Notes: a model not told the origin generated them from the sequence alone. 64,000 nt of DNA from F22 sp963678855 (GCA_963678855.1 OY787448.1:2046001-2110000); one strand, 5' to 3'; shown: positions 20,266-29,458, numbered from the stretch's first letter. Numbers and translations: made by a program.

Positions 20266-21294
20266 TTATTTCATGAGGGTATCTTTATAATCTAAAATGG
20301 CTTGTTCATAAGTAGCTACGCACTCGGCCATAGAACCAAAGAATTCACCGCCAGAGGCATTTTTGTGTCCACCTCCATTGAAGTACTTGGTTGCAATCTC
20401 GTTGCATGCAAAATCGCCAATAGAGCGAAGAGAAACTTTAATCATTCCCTTCTCTTGGTCTTCTCTCAAGAAACAGCTCATCTTCATACCTAGAATTTGT
20501 AAAGGCAGATTGACAAAACCTTCACTATCTCCTTTCTTATAGTTGTGAGTCGCTTGTTGTGCATGAGTAAGAGTCATCAGTGCAGCATGCTGTGGGTACA
20601 CATTCATCTCACTTAACATCACACCCATTAGGCGAAGTCTATTTTCACTGTAGGTGTGGTTAACACGGCGATAGATATCATCTTTATCAATACCTTTTTC
20701 CATTAACATTGAGATAATGGAATATATCTCTGAATCATTTGAGTTATAAGTAAAGCTACCCGTGTCGGTCATCATACCAAGATACAAGCATGAGGCGATA
20801 TCATGATTGATTTGTGGGAAGTATCCCATTTGGTGGATGAATCTGAAGACTAATTCGCACGTTGAAGAGATAGGTGGGTGCGAAATGACGATGTCACAAA
20901 AGTCACTAGGGTATAAGTGATGATCAATCATGATTTTACGAGCTGGTGAATTGACTAAGTCGTTCTCCATGTCACTTGTACGAGCTGGAATGTTGAAATC
21001 AAGGCAGATAATTATGTCAGCATCTCTAAGGAGGTTGCGACATTTGCTAGCGCCGTGAGCATATACTAGAATATCCTTAGCACCAGGTGCCCAGGCTAAA
21101 AAGTCTGGATAATCATTAGGAACAATGACTTGTGCGTTACAGTGTAGCAACTGTACAAAGTGTGCCATTGCCAATGAGGAACCGATGGCATCGCCGTCAG
21201 GGCCTACGTGGCATACTATAACAACATCTTTTGCTTCATGTAGCCAAGCATTGGCTTGTTTTATCTTATCTGGAGCTATGGTATTGGTAATCAT
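20266..21294 (-). CDS. nrnA: DHH-family nanoRNase/pAp phosphatase NrnA
   Basis: NrnA degrades 2-5 nt RNA oligomers and dephosphorylates 3'-phosphoadenosine 5'-phosphate, and can replace Orn in bacteria that lack it. The 342-aa protein has the DHH motifs VCHVGPDGDAIGSS (about 28-41), ICLDFN (about 94-99) and MIDHH (about 120-124), and a C-terminal DHHA1 domain with NGGGHKNASGGEF near 309-321. It sits 15 bases from nudC and 15 from cls, so it belongs to one operon. Confidence 0.92.
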   Translation of the reverse strand: MITNTIAPDKIKQANAWLHEAKDVVIVCHVGPDGDAIGSSLAMAHFVQLLHCNAQVIVPNDYPDFLAWAPGAKDILVYAHGASKCRNLLRDADIIICLDFNIPARTSDMENDLVNSPARKIMIDHHLYPSDFCDIVISHPPISSTCELVFRFIHQMGYFPQINHDIASCLYLGMMTDTGSFTYNSNDSEIYSIISMLMEKGIDKDDIYRRVNHTYSENRLRLMGVMLSEMNVYPQHAALMTLTHAQQATHNYKKGDSEGFVNLPLQILGMKMSCFLREDQEKGMIKVSLRSIGDFACNEIATKYFNGGGHKNASGGEFFGSMAECVATYEQAILDYKDTLMK

Positions 21295-21309
21295 AATTTG
21301 TTTATATCT

Positions 21310-22203
21310 TTATTTATCTGTTTCAGTTTTCTCTAACCAGTCATCAATTAAAAGGCGTGCAAGGCTCAGTTTTTTTGGAATGGCTGGTAGGTTGTCGCGG
21401 TGGTAAAACTGACCGCTTATCAATTCTTCTTCTTGTAGGCGTACTTCACCACCTGCATATTCTGCAGTAAAACCAAGCATTAGGCCTGATGGATACGGCC
21501 ATGGCTGACTCCCAAAATATTGGAGGCTCTTGACTTCCATGCCAGTCTCTTCTTTGATTTCACGAAGTACAGTTTCTTCAAGTGATTCACCAACCTCCAT
21601 AAAACCAGCTACGAGTCCCTTGAAAGATTTGCGAAAACCGCGTGACTGTACGAGAAATATCTCATCATCTCCACGTGTGATACGCACAATCATGGCAGGA
21701 GAGATGCGTGGAAAAAACTCTTGATGACAAGAAGGGCATTTCATCATATTGGGTAAGGCTTGTACAGTTGGTGTACCACATTTACCGCAATATCTGTGTG
21801 TTAACACCCAATGATGCATCTGATGGGCTTTACCCACAGCTGTGTATAATTTATCGGCCAATACATCGTAAGCCTCACGCATGCCTACCCAGATATATCC
21901 TCTCATATTGGGGGCCGCATTGACTTCTACAGAATGAGCTATAGGAATGGTTTCTAAAGGCAATGTAATAGGATGCACAATAGAATCAGTTACTTCAATA
22001 GGTGGGCATTTACCTTTAGGAAGAGAATAGTGGGTATATTCGCCAGTTTTTTCCTCTTTTAGTAGTAGTAGTTCGCCATGGAGTACAATCCAATAGTCTT
22101 GGTCAGTAATGTCTTTATCTTGGGGACGGCGAGCTTCAATTTTCTTTTCAGCTTCACGCATCGTTTTAAATTCAGAATATTCGTTGACGTCTAAAGTCAT
22201 CAT
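21310..22203 (-). CDS. nudC: NAD(+) diphosphatase NudC (RNA deNADding enzyme family)
   Basis: Hydrolyses NADH/NAD to NMN plus AMP; family members also remove NAD caps from RNA. The 297-aa protein carries a zinc ribbon (CGKCGT and CPSCHQEF), the PRISPAMIV strand typical of NudC, a complete Nudix box GFMEVGESLEETVLREIKEETG, here split as G-x5-E-x7-REIKEETG, and the NudC-specific SQPWPYPSGLMLGF array that contacts the nicotinamide nucleotide. The gene starts two bases after the cdd stop. Confidence 0.93.
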   Translation of the reverse strand: MMTLDVNEYSEFKTMREAEKKIEARRPQDKDITDQDYWIVLHGELLLLKEEKTGEYTHYSLPKGKCPPIEVTDSIVHPITLPLETIPIAHSVEVNAAPNMRGYIWVGMREAYDVLADKLYTAVGKAHQMHHWVLTHRYCGKCGTPTVQALPNMMKCPSCHQEFFPRISPAMIVRITRGDDEIFLVQSRGFRKSFKGLVAGFMEVGESLEETVLREIKEETGMEVKSLQYFGSQPWPYPSGLMLGFTAEYAGGEVRLQEEELISGQFYHRDNLPAIPKKLSLARLLIDDWLEKTETDK

Positions 22204-22205
22204 AA

Positions 22206-22697
22206 TTAATCGTTTTTATCTGGAAGTGCATCTGCACCAAAAGCTAAAGGAACTAATGATGTGGCACTTTCAAGTACATATATTTCTTTACGGCCTACAA
22301 GATAGACTCTCATAGGAATGCCTGAACGCGATTCTGATTCAAGCATTACTTGACGGCAGGCACCACAAGGGGCAAGAGGTTCTTCAACAAACTCGCCTTC
22401 TGTGTATCCAGCTACAGCCAGTGCTTTAACTGGTTGGTCTGGATGTTGGGCTCCTGCGTAAAATAGGGCGGTGCGCTCGGCACATAAACCAGAAGGATAG
22501 GCAGCATTTTCTTGGTTGCTACCTGTCACTATCGTATCATTTTCTAGCAGAACTGCAGCTCCAACTTGGAAGCGTGAGTATGGGGAGTAGCTGCGTTGGG
22601 TCGCTTTTTGAGCTTGACGTACTAAAAGTTGTTCTTGTTCACTAAGCTCTTCGAGTGTATAAACACTTATGGTCGTAATGATTTTCTGCTGTTTCAT
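22206..22697 (-). CDS. cdd: Cytidine deaminase
   Basis: Deaminates cytidine and deoxycytidine to uridine forms for pyrimidine salvage. The 163-aa size fits the homotetrameric class. Zinc ligands and proton shuttle are visible in CAERTALFYAG (Cys-Ala-Glu) and PCGACRQVMLE; YSRFQVGAAVL binds nucleoside. It is the first gene of the cdd-nudC-nrnA-cls set, with a -7 box on the minus strand 27-34 bases upstream. Confidence 0.93.
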   Translation of the reverse strand: MKQQKIITTISVYTLEELSEQEQLLVRQAQKATQRSYSPYSRFQVGAAVLLENDTIVTGSNQENAAYPSGLCAERTALFYAGAQHPDQPVKALAVAGYTEGEFVEEPLAPCGACRQVMLESESRSGIPMRVYLVGRKEIYVLESATSLVPLAFGADALPDKND

Positions 22698-22723
22698 CTG
22701 TTTAATAAGCTAAATTTATACCA

Positions 22724-22731
22724 CAAAGTTA
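22724..22731 (-). promoter_or_regulatory. -7 box of the cdd-nudC-nrnA-cls operon
   Basis: Minus-strand TAACTTTG matches TAnnTTTG, 26 bases upstream of the cdd start. Confidence 0.6.
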
Positions 22732-22801
22732 GTCATATGATAGGAATTCCCAATTTTTATGGGCATTTTTGTTGCTATAAAATGTTGAATAAAATAGAAA
22801 T

Positions 22802-23722
22802 ATGTACCCAAAAACTGTTTTATCTTTTGTTCGTTGGAGACAAATAGCCTTATGCCTCTTCGCCGTGATTGGTATGGGGCTTATGCCTGCGTTTGCAGGA
22901 CGTACCAATAGTGCCTATCGTGCTTATATCAAGAAGTATAGTAAGATTGCTGTTGATCAGATGAAAGAGTATCGTATTCCAGCTAGTATTACACTTGCAC
23001 AAGGTTTGTTGGAAAGTGGAGCTGGTAAAAGTACCTTAGCCCGAAAAAGTAACAATCACTTTGGTATCAAGTGTCATGGATGGAGAGGGCGCAAGGTATA
23101 TCATAATGATGATCGTCCCAATGAGTGTTTTCGTGCTTATAGACATGCTAAAGAATCTTATGAAGATCACAGCAAATTCTTGAGAACACATCAACGTTAT
23201 GCTTTTTTGTTTAAATATAGAATCACGGACTACAAACGATGGGCAAAAGGGTTGAAAAAAGCAGGTTATGCCACCAGTCGTTCTTATGCCAATAGTTTGA
23301 TTAGTCTTATTGAAGATTATAAATTATATAAGTATGATTCAAAATATGGCAGAACACTGTCTGAACTTGATCAGACACACTATACTCACCGTATAGCATT
23401 GGCTAATGATTTGGCTTATCTAGTCGCTCATGATGGAGATACTTGGCAGAACCTATCCAAAGAGACAGGTATAAGAGCATCTTCTTTGATTAAATATAAT
23501 GAATTGGATAAGGATTATGTGCTTAATGAGGGCGATGTAATCTATTTACACAAAAAGAAAAGCAAAGCAGCTAAGGGCTGTAATGTGCACTACGTACAAT
23601 CAGGTGAGTCTATGTACTTGATTTCACAACGATATGGTATGCGTATGAAGTACTTGTATAACCGTAACCGTCTACCTAGTGACTATATGCCAAAAGTGGG
23701 AGATAAATTGAAACTGCGATAA
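22802..23722 (+). CDS. Secreted glucosaminidase-type peptidoglycan hydrolase with two LysM domains
   Basis: The 306-aa protein starts with a signal peptide (to about residue 32, PAFAG), followed by a GH73/glucosaminidase domain (about 40-185) with SITLAQGLLESGAGKSTLA, where Glu71 is the catalytic acid, and NHFGIKCHGW. Two LysM domains follow (about 198-248 and 262-306; HDGDTWQNLS and QSGESMYLIS). It would cleave the glycan strand of peptidoglycan in the periplasm, in cell growth or separation. It is a single gene ending in a strong terminator; the substrate bond (glucosaminidase or muramidase) is assigned from the family only. Confidence 0.9.
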   Translation: MYPKTVLSFVRWRQIALCLFAVIGMGLMPAFAGRTNSAYRAYIKKYSKIAVDQMKEYRIPASITLAQGLLESGAGKSTLARKSNNHFGIKCHGWRGRKVYHNDDRPNECFRAYRHAKESYEDHSKFLRTHQRYAFLFKYRITDYKRWAKGLKKAGYATSRSYANSLISLIEDYKLYKYDSKYGRTLSELDQTHYTHRIALANDLAYLVAHDGDTWQNLSKETGIRASSLIKYNELDKDYVLNEGDVIYLHKKKSKAAKGCNVHYVQSGESMYLISQRYGMRMKYLYNRNRLPSDYMPKVGDKLKLR

Positions 23723-23751
23723 TGATTTGGTGAGCAGTTAGAAGAACATAA

Positions 23752-23784
23752 AAAAAGAGCGTGTCATTTTGACACGCTCTTTTT
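23752..23784. terminator. Two-way terminator between the LysM hydrolase and ferredoxin genes
   Basis: AAAAAGAGCGTGTC (23752-23765) pairs perfectly with GACACGCTCTTTTT (23771-23784) around a 5-base loop; poly-A and poly-T are part of the 14-bp stem, so it works in both directions. Confidence 0.9.
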
Positions 23785-23809
23785 GTTTTTTCGTCAGTTG
23801 TGACGACAA

Positions 23810-23980
23810 TTATTCACCTGGGTGAATTGCTTCTGATGGGCAAGAATCTGCACATGCACCACAGTCAGTACAAAGATCTGCATCGATAGTGTAGATATCA
23901 CCTTCAGAGATAGCCTCTACTGGACATTCGTCGATACAAGTACCGCAAGCGATACAATCGTCTGTAATTACGTAAGCCAT
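23810..23980 (-). CDS. 2[4Fe-4S] ferredoxin
   Basis: A 56-aa clostridial-type ferredoxin with two complete Cx2Cx2Cx3CP motifs: Cys9, 12, 15, 19 and Cys37, 40, 43, 47. It carries electrons at low potential, for example for pyruvate:ferredoxin oxidoreductase. The start at 23980 (MAYVITDDC) is the family start; an upstream in-frame ATG would add ten non-family residues. It is transcribed alone, with TACATTTG on the minus strand at 24050-24057 as the candidate -7 box. Confidence 0.95.
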   Translation of the reverse strand: MAYVITDDCIACGTCIDECPVEAISEGDIYTIDADLCTDCGACADSCPSEAIHPGE

Positions 23981-24049
23981 AATAGTCTGTTTTATAAATG
24001 AATAAGTCAAATTTAGCGGAAATCACTATAAATAGAGATTTCACGAATG

Positions 24050-24057
24050 CAAATGTA
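24050..24057 (-). promoter_or_regulatory. -7 box of the ferredoxin gene
   Basis: Minus-strand TACATTTG matches TAnnTTTG, 70 bases upstream of the ATG. Confidence 0.45.
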
Positions 24058-24291
24058 ATGTTTTTCTGCAAACTCCGTATAGCAAAATCAACTTTTCTTT
24101 CTAATTTAACTCTTTTCAAAATATCAATAATATTTGATGGCTCAAGACCTTATGTACTCGATGTTTGTGACTCAATTTTGTATAAATCTTCTGTGTGTGA
24201 GATGGTTGTGTGTAGCTTGATAAAAATCAATATTAAAAGCTCATAATTGAATTTATTTCAAAAAATGCTTTTTTGATACACAACATCTTGC

Positions 24292-24434
24292 TATGTTTGC
24301 AGTGTAAATAAAAACTAGGTGACTAGATAAATTTATATTTAGGTAATAAGATTGTATTGAGGAAACGACTAAGAGTCGAGTATGATTACCCTCAGGAGGA
24401 GGGCTTCTAAATGACCTCGAGTGAGGTCTTGTAA
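24292..24434 (+). promoter_or_regulatory. Promoter and structured leader of the 24473 gene, with two tiny overlapping ORFs
   Basis: TATGTTTG (24292-24299) is a candidate -7 box, so the leader would be about 170 bases. It holds small hairpins CGACT-aag-AGTCG (24366-24378) and GACCTC-gagt-GAGGTC (24413-24428). An ATG at 24382 opens a 10-codon frame with three consecutive AGG Arg codons and stops at TGA 24412-24414, overlapping the ATG at 24411 of a 7-codon frame that ends at 24434. The rest of the 24011-24291 gap shows no gene. Confidence 0.35.
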
Positions 24435-24472
24435 AAAGATTAATAGGATAATAACAGTTTAATTTAGGTATT

Positions 24473-24829
24473 ATGAAGAAAATTGTATTGACAATGGTGG
24501 CAGTAATCTGCCTAGCAACAACTAGTTTTGCAGCTGGTAATCAACCTGCTGTAAACAATTGGACTGCAAACATCAATGTTGAGATGCTTGCGAAGTTTTT
24601 GAAACTTTCTGAACAGCAAACTAAAGAAGTTGAGCAAATTAGTGATTTCTTGTCTGAAGAAATGGAGATTGCCAACAATGCTGAGTCAACACGTACAGAC
24701 CTTACTACGAAGGCGATTAAGACAAATCTTCTCTTGATGAGTAAGACTCTTGACAAAAAGCAATACGTTAAGTATGAGCTTTTGGTTAAGACAACTCTAC
24801 GTAATAAAGGTATCAAAATTAACAAGTAA
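24473..24829 (+). CDS. Small secreted helical protein of unknown function
   Basis: The 118-aa protein has a clear signal peptide (MKKIVLTMVAVICLATTSFA, cut after residue 20) and a mature part of about 97 residues that should be almost all alpha-helix (LAKFLKLSEQQTKEVEQISD, then two further amphipathic helices). There are no cysteines in the mature part and no known catalytic motif. The size and helical hairpin character recall small periplasmic stress proteins of the Spy/CpxP kind, but the LTxxQ motif is not present in that form, so no family is assigned. It has a long structured leader and its own terminator, suggesting it is strongly and separately regulated. Confidence 0.75.
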   Translation: MKKIVLTMVAVICLATTSFAAGNQPAVNNWTANINVEMLAKFLKLSEQQTKEVEQISDFLSEEMEIANNAESTRTDLTTKAIKTNLLLMSKTLDKKQYVKYELLVKTTLRNKGIKINK

Positions 24830-24854
24830 GGATTCACCATTGGTAGAATCATGC

Positions 24855-24885
24855 AAGCCAGCCCTCAATGAGGGGTGGCTTTTTT
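24855..24885 (+). terminator. Terminator of the small secreted protein gene
   Basis: AAGCCAGCCCTC pairs with GAGGGGTGGCTT around AAT, followed by TTTTTT; it lies 26 bases after the stop and before the convergent GHL10 gene. Confidence 0.85.
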
Positions 24886-24901
24886 GTTGCCTACATTTAG
24901 C

Positions 24902-26527
24902 TTACAGACGTACACTAATTTTCTTGCCTTCAGATTCGTTTTGCATACGGTCTAGAGCTGTTACTAAATACGTGTATCGGTTGCGACCATTGCGGTATGG
25001 AAGCTTCCATTCATTATCTTTCGTGATAGCAATTATTCTATGTGGGTTGGACAAATCAACAGGTTGCCCTTTTTCGAATCGATAAATCACAAATTTGTCG
25101 GTTCGAGCTAGCTCGAATGCTACTTTTCGTCCATGTTCGTTTTGCTCACTATCTTTCAGCATGCTAAAAATATCTTTAATTTCAGGAGATTGCCATGTCA
25201 GGATGTAGCCATCAGCTCTCCATTGAGCTTTAAGATGACGAACAGCTTCAGGCGCTTGCGCATCTATCCAAGGATATCGCGGCTGCAGTGCTGGTGCTGA
25301 ATGATATTTAAGACGCAGACTATCTGCTATAGTACCTAGGTTGTCAACAATGCAACGGCCTGGCCATTGGCAGCTACCAGTTACTGAAGATAAGCTGCGT
25401 TGTTTTATCATCTTTGCAGTGAATTGGTGCTTGCTTGGATTCTCTAAATCAGGGTATTTTACTGTACGCAGTACTGATTGACCGATGAATAGATGGCGGT
25501 TATTTGTGTGATTACTCCACCAGTCAACTAAGACATTGTAGTCGGCCACTGGATGCCCTATTTGCCAATAAACTTGAGGAATAATATAATCCAACCAACC
25601 CGAACGAGTCCATTTTAGTATGTCGGCATATAAATCTCCATAATTTTCCAAACCATTAGTAGCACTGCCGTCTGGATCATTTTTTTGATTGCGGTATATT
25701 CCAAATGGTGATACCCCAAATTTGACCCATGGTTTTTGTTGTTTGATGGTTGTGTGCAATTGTTTTATAAGGAGATTGACATTTTGACGACGCCAGTTTC
25801 CTATATTTTGAAATTGTAAGCCCATGGTCTGGTATTCTTGAACATCTGGAAACTCTTTTCCTGCGATGGGATAAGGATAGAAGTAGTCGTCCATGTGAAT
25901 GCCGTCCACATCGTATTTTGCCAGAATGTCTTTGACTACTTCACAGATGAAATCCCGGCTTTGTTGTAGAGCGGGGTTGAAGAATAACTTGTCACCGTAG
26001 CTTACAAACCATTCTGGGTGCTGAAAATAGATATGGTTGGGTGCTAGTCTTTCAGCTAGGTGCTGTTTAACTCGATAAGGATTAAGCCAAGCATGCATCT
26101 CCATGTTGCGCTTGTGACACTCGTTAATCATCCACTCTGTGGGATCCCAGCCTGGAGAGATTCCTTGTGCTCCTGTCAACCAGCGACTCCATGGTTCTAA
26201 AGTGGAATGGTATAAGGCATCTGCTGAAGGTCTAATTTGGAATAGAACGGCATTGATTCCTGCTGCTTGTAATGCATCTAATTGTTTGATAAGCTTGCGT
26301 TGTATTTCCTCTTGACTCATCTGATAATAATCTCCTGTGACTGTTGGTAACCATGCGCCACGGAACTCCCTCTTGGGGATAAGAACTTCGTCGGTAGAAG
26401 ATGCTACCGATATTTGAGTTTGAGGTGATTTGCATGCGTGTAGTATGCAAAGTAATAGTGACGCTATGATAAAGAAACTCTTAGAGAATTTCTTAACAGA
26501 CTGAGTAGAGGTGAATAGGTTCATCAA
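24902..26527 (-). CDS. GHL10 (DUF187-type) glycoside hydrolase-like lipoprotein
   Basis: A 541-aa lipoprotein: the N-terminal helix ends in ILHAC with Cys32 as the lipidation site. The glycoside hydrolase-like 10 domain starts with EFRGAWLPTV (about 54-63) and shows LDALQAAGINAVLFQIRP, NPYRVKQHL, DGIHMDDYFYPYP and a later WLDYIIPQVYWQ. The C-terminal part is a fibronectin-type beta domain. Characterised relatives with this fold act on peptidoglycan or uronic-acid glycans; the substrate here is not readable. It is transcribed divergently from uvrA, and no partner genes are next to it. Confidence 0.87.
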   Translation of the reverse strand: MMNLFTSTQSVKKFSKSFFIIASLLLCILHACKSPQTQISVASSTDEVLIPKREFRGAWLPTVTGDYYQMSQEEIQRKLIKQLDALQAAGINAVLFQIRPSADALYHSTLEPWSRWLTGAQGISPGWDPTEWMINECHKRNMEMHAWLNPYRVKQHLAERLAPNHIYFQHPEWFVSYGDKLFFNPALQQSRDFICEVVKDILAKYDVDGIHMDDYFYPYPIAGKEFPDVQEYQTMGLQFQNIGNWRRQNVNLLIKQLHTTIKQQKPWVKFGVSPFGIYRNQKNDPDGSATNGLENYGDLYADILKWTRSGWLDYIIPQVYWQIGHPVADYNVLVDWWSNHTNNRHLFIGQSVLRTVKYPDLENPSKHQFTAKMIKQRSLSSVTGSCQWPGRCIVDNLGTIADSLRLKYHSAPALQPRYPWIDAQAPEAVRHLKAQWRADGYILTWQSPEIKDIFSMLKDSEQNEHGRKVAFELARTDKFVIYRFEKGQPVDLSNPHRIIAITKDNEWKLPYRNGRNRYTYLVTALDRMQNESEGKKISVRL

Positions 26528-26565
26528 AATTCGAATCTATGAGGATAATTAAGACTTGTTTCCCG

Positions 26566-26573
26566 CAAAGATA
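26566..26573 (-). promoter_or_regulatory. -7 box of the GHL10 gene
   Basis: Minus-strand TATCTTTG, 39 bases before the ATG, back to back with the uvrA box at 26597-26604. Confidence 0.6.
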
Positions 26574-26596
26574 GAAAAATCTTACGAAAAAAGCAC

Positions 26597-26604
26597 TATC
26601 TTTG
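26597..26604 (+). promoter_or_regulatory. -7 box of uvrA
   Basis: TATCTTTG ends 23 bases before the ATG at 26628. It lies downstream of an in-frame TTG at 26556, so transcripts would not contain that codon, which settles the start. Confidence 0.65.
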
Positions 26605-26627
26605 TCCTTCAGTCAATAGCAAAATAT

Positions 26628-29399
26628 ATGGTACAAAAAAAAGAAATCCAAATACAAGGTGCTCATGTCAATAACTTAAAGCATGTTGATGTGACCATTC
26701 CTCGCAATAAACTTGTTGTGATTACTGGGCTATCTGGTTCTGGTAAGTCATCGCTAGCCTTTGATACATTGTATGCTGAAGGACAAAGACGTTATGTGGA
26801 AAGTCTGTCGAGCTATGCGCGCCAGTTCTTGGGGCGTATGAGTAAGCCTGAATGCGATTTTATTATGGGGATTCCTCCTGCTATTGCTATTGAACAGAAA
26901 GTCATTAGCCGAAATCCTAGAAGTACAGTTGGTACGCAAACTGAAATATATGAACATCTGCGTATGCTTTATGCTCGCATAGGACATACGATAAGTCCTG
27001 TTAGTGGACAAGAAGTACAGAAACATACTCCACAGGATGTGGTAGACTTTGTAATGCAGCAATCTGAAGGAACTAGATTTACAGTCTTGACCAAAGCAAA
27101 TCGTATCCCTGAACGTGCTTTGAAGGACCAGTTGATTATGGACCTGTCTAATGGCTTTTCACGTATAGATATTGATGGAGAGCTAAGTCTTATTGAAGAT
27201 TTTGTGTCCACTGAAGATCCATCGAAAGTGTACTTGATGATTGATCGCTTGACGGTAAAAGATGATGCTGATACTCGCTCCCGAATCAATGACTCGGTGC
27301 AAACTGCCTTTTATGAAGGAGTAGGCGAGTGTGCTATACGTGTCTATACTTCTAAAACTGAGTCTGACATTTATACGTTTAGTAATAAGTTTGAGGCAGA
27401 TGGCATGCGTTTCGTGGAACCGTCACCTCAACTCTTTTCTTTTAATAATCCTTTCGGCGCTTGTCCGCGATGTGAGGGTTTTGGTAAAGTGATGGGTGTA
27501 GATGAAGATTTGGTCGTACCAGATCCGAGCCTGTCTGTCTATGATGGTGCTGTGTTTCCTTGGCGTGGTGAGAAGATGGGTGAATGGAAAACTTACTTTA
27601 TGCAGCATGCAGAAAAGTATGATTTTCCAGTGTTTACACCATATTATGAATTGACAAAAGAACAAAAAGAACTGCTTTGGAAAGGAGCATCTGATCTAGA
27701 AGGAATTGATGCCTTTTTTGAGTTCCTACAACGTCAGCAATATAAAATACAATATCGTGTGATGTTGGCACGATACCGAGGAAAAACAACTTGTCCTGAA
27801 TGTGGTGGTGCTAGATTGCGTCCAGAAGCAAACTATGTCAAGTTAGGAGGGCAATCAATTTCTGATTTGGTTGATTTACCAATGGATGAACTTTTGTCTT
27901 TCTTTGAGCGATTAGAGTTACCTGAACACGAAGCTTTGGTCGCTGAGCGCTTGTTGGATGAGATTACCAAACGTATCGGTTTTATGCAGGATGTGGGTTT
28001 GACTTATCTCACCCTCAATCGATTAAGTAATACTTTGTCTGGCGGGGAGAGCCAACGTATCAATCTTGCTTCATCTTTGAGCTCTAGCTTGGTGGGTAGT
28101 TTGTATATTCTAGATGAGCCTAGTATCGGGTTACATAGTAAAGATACAGATAAGTTGATTCAAGTGTTGCGCAAATTGCAAGCACTTGGCAACACTGTGG
28201 TTGTTGTAGAGCACGATGAGGATATCATGCGTGCAGCCGACTATATTATTGATGTGGGCCCTGGTGCTGGTGTGTATGGTGGTGAAATTGTGTACCAAGG
28301 TGATATGTCTGAACTAACTAAAAACTCAACAAGCCATACTGTGCGCTATTTGATGCATGAAGATACTATTCCATTGCCAACAATGCGTCGTCCTTGGAAT
28401 AGCTATATTGAGGTGAAAGGAGCCCGTGCAAATAATTTAAAAGGAGTAGATGTGAAGTTGCCGCTGCATGCGATGACCGTAGTCACAGGTGTGAGTGGAT
28501 CTGGTAAGAGCACACTTGTACACGATATTTTCTATCTAGGCTTACGAAGAGAGATGGGTGAAGGTGGTGAGCGTCCTGGCCATTATGTATCTATGACTGG
28601 CGATATCAAGACAGTGACCAAAGTAGAGTATATTGACCAGAACCCTATTGGAAAATCTTCTAGAAGCAACGCAGCTACTTATTTAAAGGTGTGGGATGAA
28701 GTCAGAAAACTTTATGCTGACCAAGCTCTTGCAAAGCAGATGGGGATGCCTGCCAAGTTCTTTAGCTTCAACAGCGATGGTGGACGATGTGAAGAATGTA
28801 AAGGAGAAGGTGTCACTCATGTGGAAATGCAGTTTATGGCTGACTTGACTTTAACATGTGAATCTTGTAAAGGGAAGCGCTTTAAGAAAGATACACTGGA
28901 AGTAACTTTCCAAGGCAAATCGGTATATGACGTTCTTGAGATGAGTGTCGAAGAAGCAAGTTTGTTCTTTGCAAAGCATAACCAAAAGAAGATTGTCAAA
29001 ACACTTCAACCACTATTGGATGTAGGACTTGGATATATTAAACTAGGACAGACTTCAACCACACTATCTGGAGGTGAAAACCAACGTGTGAAGTTGGCTT
29101 ATTATTTGAGTCTTGAACGTGCTACTGATACCTTGTTTATATTTGATGAACCGACTACTGGATTGCACTTCCATGATATCCATGTGCTTCTTCAAGCATT
29201 TGAGAAATTGATTGATCGCGGACATACTATTCTTATCATTGAGCATAACTTAGATGTTGTGAAATGTGCCGACCATGTGATAGATATAGGCCCTGATGGT
29301 GGTGCTAGAGGTGGACAAGTTGTTGCTGTAGGTACTCCAGAAGAGGTCGCTGCATCTGAATCGTCATATACAGGACACTACCTAAAGGAAAAATTGTAA
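26628..29399 (+). CDS. uvrA: Excinuclease ABC subunit A
   Basis: Damage-recognition ATPase of nucleotide excision repair, acting with UvrB and UvrC. The 923-aa protein has two ABC modules: Walker A GLSGSGKSS (34-42) and GVSGSGKSTLVHD, signatures LSGGESQR and LSGGENQR, and zinc-finger cysteines CPRCEGFG, CPECGGARL, CEECKGEG and CESCKGKRF. The start MVQKKEIQIQGAHVNNL matches the family; the promoter lies between it and the upstream TTG. No LexA-type box was recognised. It stands alone, divergent from the GHL10 gene. Confidence 0.97.
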   Translation: MVQKKEIQIQGAHVNNLKHVDVTIPRNKLVVITGLSGSGKSSLAFDTLYAEGQRRYVESLSSYARQFLGRMSKPECDFIMGIPPAIAIEQKVISRNPRSTVGTQTEIYEHLRMLYARIGHTISPVSGQEVQKHTPQDVVDFVMQQSEGTRFTVLTKANRIPERALKDQLIMDLSNGFSRIDIDGELSLIEDFVSTEDPSKVYLMIDRLTVKDDADTRSRINDSVQTAFYEGVGECAIRVYTSKTESDIYTFSNKFEADGMRFVEPSPQLFSFNNPFGACPRCEGFGKVMGVDEDLVVPDPSLSVYDGAVFPWRGEKMGEWKTYFMQHAEKYDFPVFTPYYELTKEQKELLWKGASDLEGIDAFFEFLQRQQYKIQYRVMLARYRGKTTCPECGGARLRPEANYVKLGGQSISDLVDLPMDELLSFFERLELPEHEALVAERLLDEITKRIGFMQDVGLTYLTLNRLSNTLSGGESQRINLASSLSSSLVGSLYILDEPSIGLHSKDTDKLIQVLRKLQALGNTVVVVEHDEDIMRAADYIIDVGPGAGVYGGEIVYQGDMSELTKNSTSHTVRYLMHEDTIPLPTMRRPWNSYIEVKGARANNLKGVDVKLPLHAMTVVTGVSGSGKSTLVHDIFYLGLRREMGEGGERPGHYVSMTGDIKTVTKVEYIDQNPIGKSSRSNAATYLKVWDEVRKLYADQALAKQMGMPAKFFSFNSDGGRCEECKGEGVTHVEMQFMADLTLTCESCKGKRFKKDTLEVTFQGKSVYDVLEMSVEEASLFFAKHNQKKIVKTLQPLLDVGLGYIKLGQTSTTLSGGENQRVKLAYYLSLERATDTLFIFDEPTTGLHFHDIHVLLQAFEKLIDRGHTILIIEHNLDVVKCADHVIDIGPDGGARGGQVVAVGTPEEVAASESSYTGHYLKEKL

Positions 29400-29458
29400 C
29401 AACAGTTTTCGTAAGAATAAAAAAGGACCTTTTGCTTTCAGTTGACAAAAAAGCATTG

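Noticed and set aside
22629..22847. 72-codon plus-strand frame between cdd and the LysM hydrolase
   Set aside because: It overlaps the starts of both real genes and has no recognisable features.
23998..24246. 82-codon plus-strand frame in the gap after the ferredoxin gene
   Set aside because: It is AT-rich with random composition, crosses the ferredoxin promoter and has no neighbour logic.
26556..26627. N-terminal extension of UvrA from a TTG
   Set aside because: The -7 box at 26597 lies inside it, and the family starts at MVQKKEIQIQGAH.
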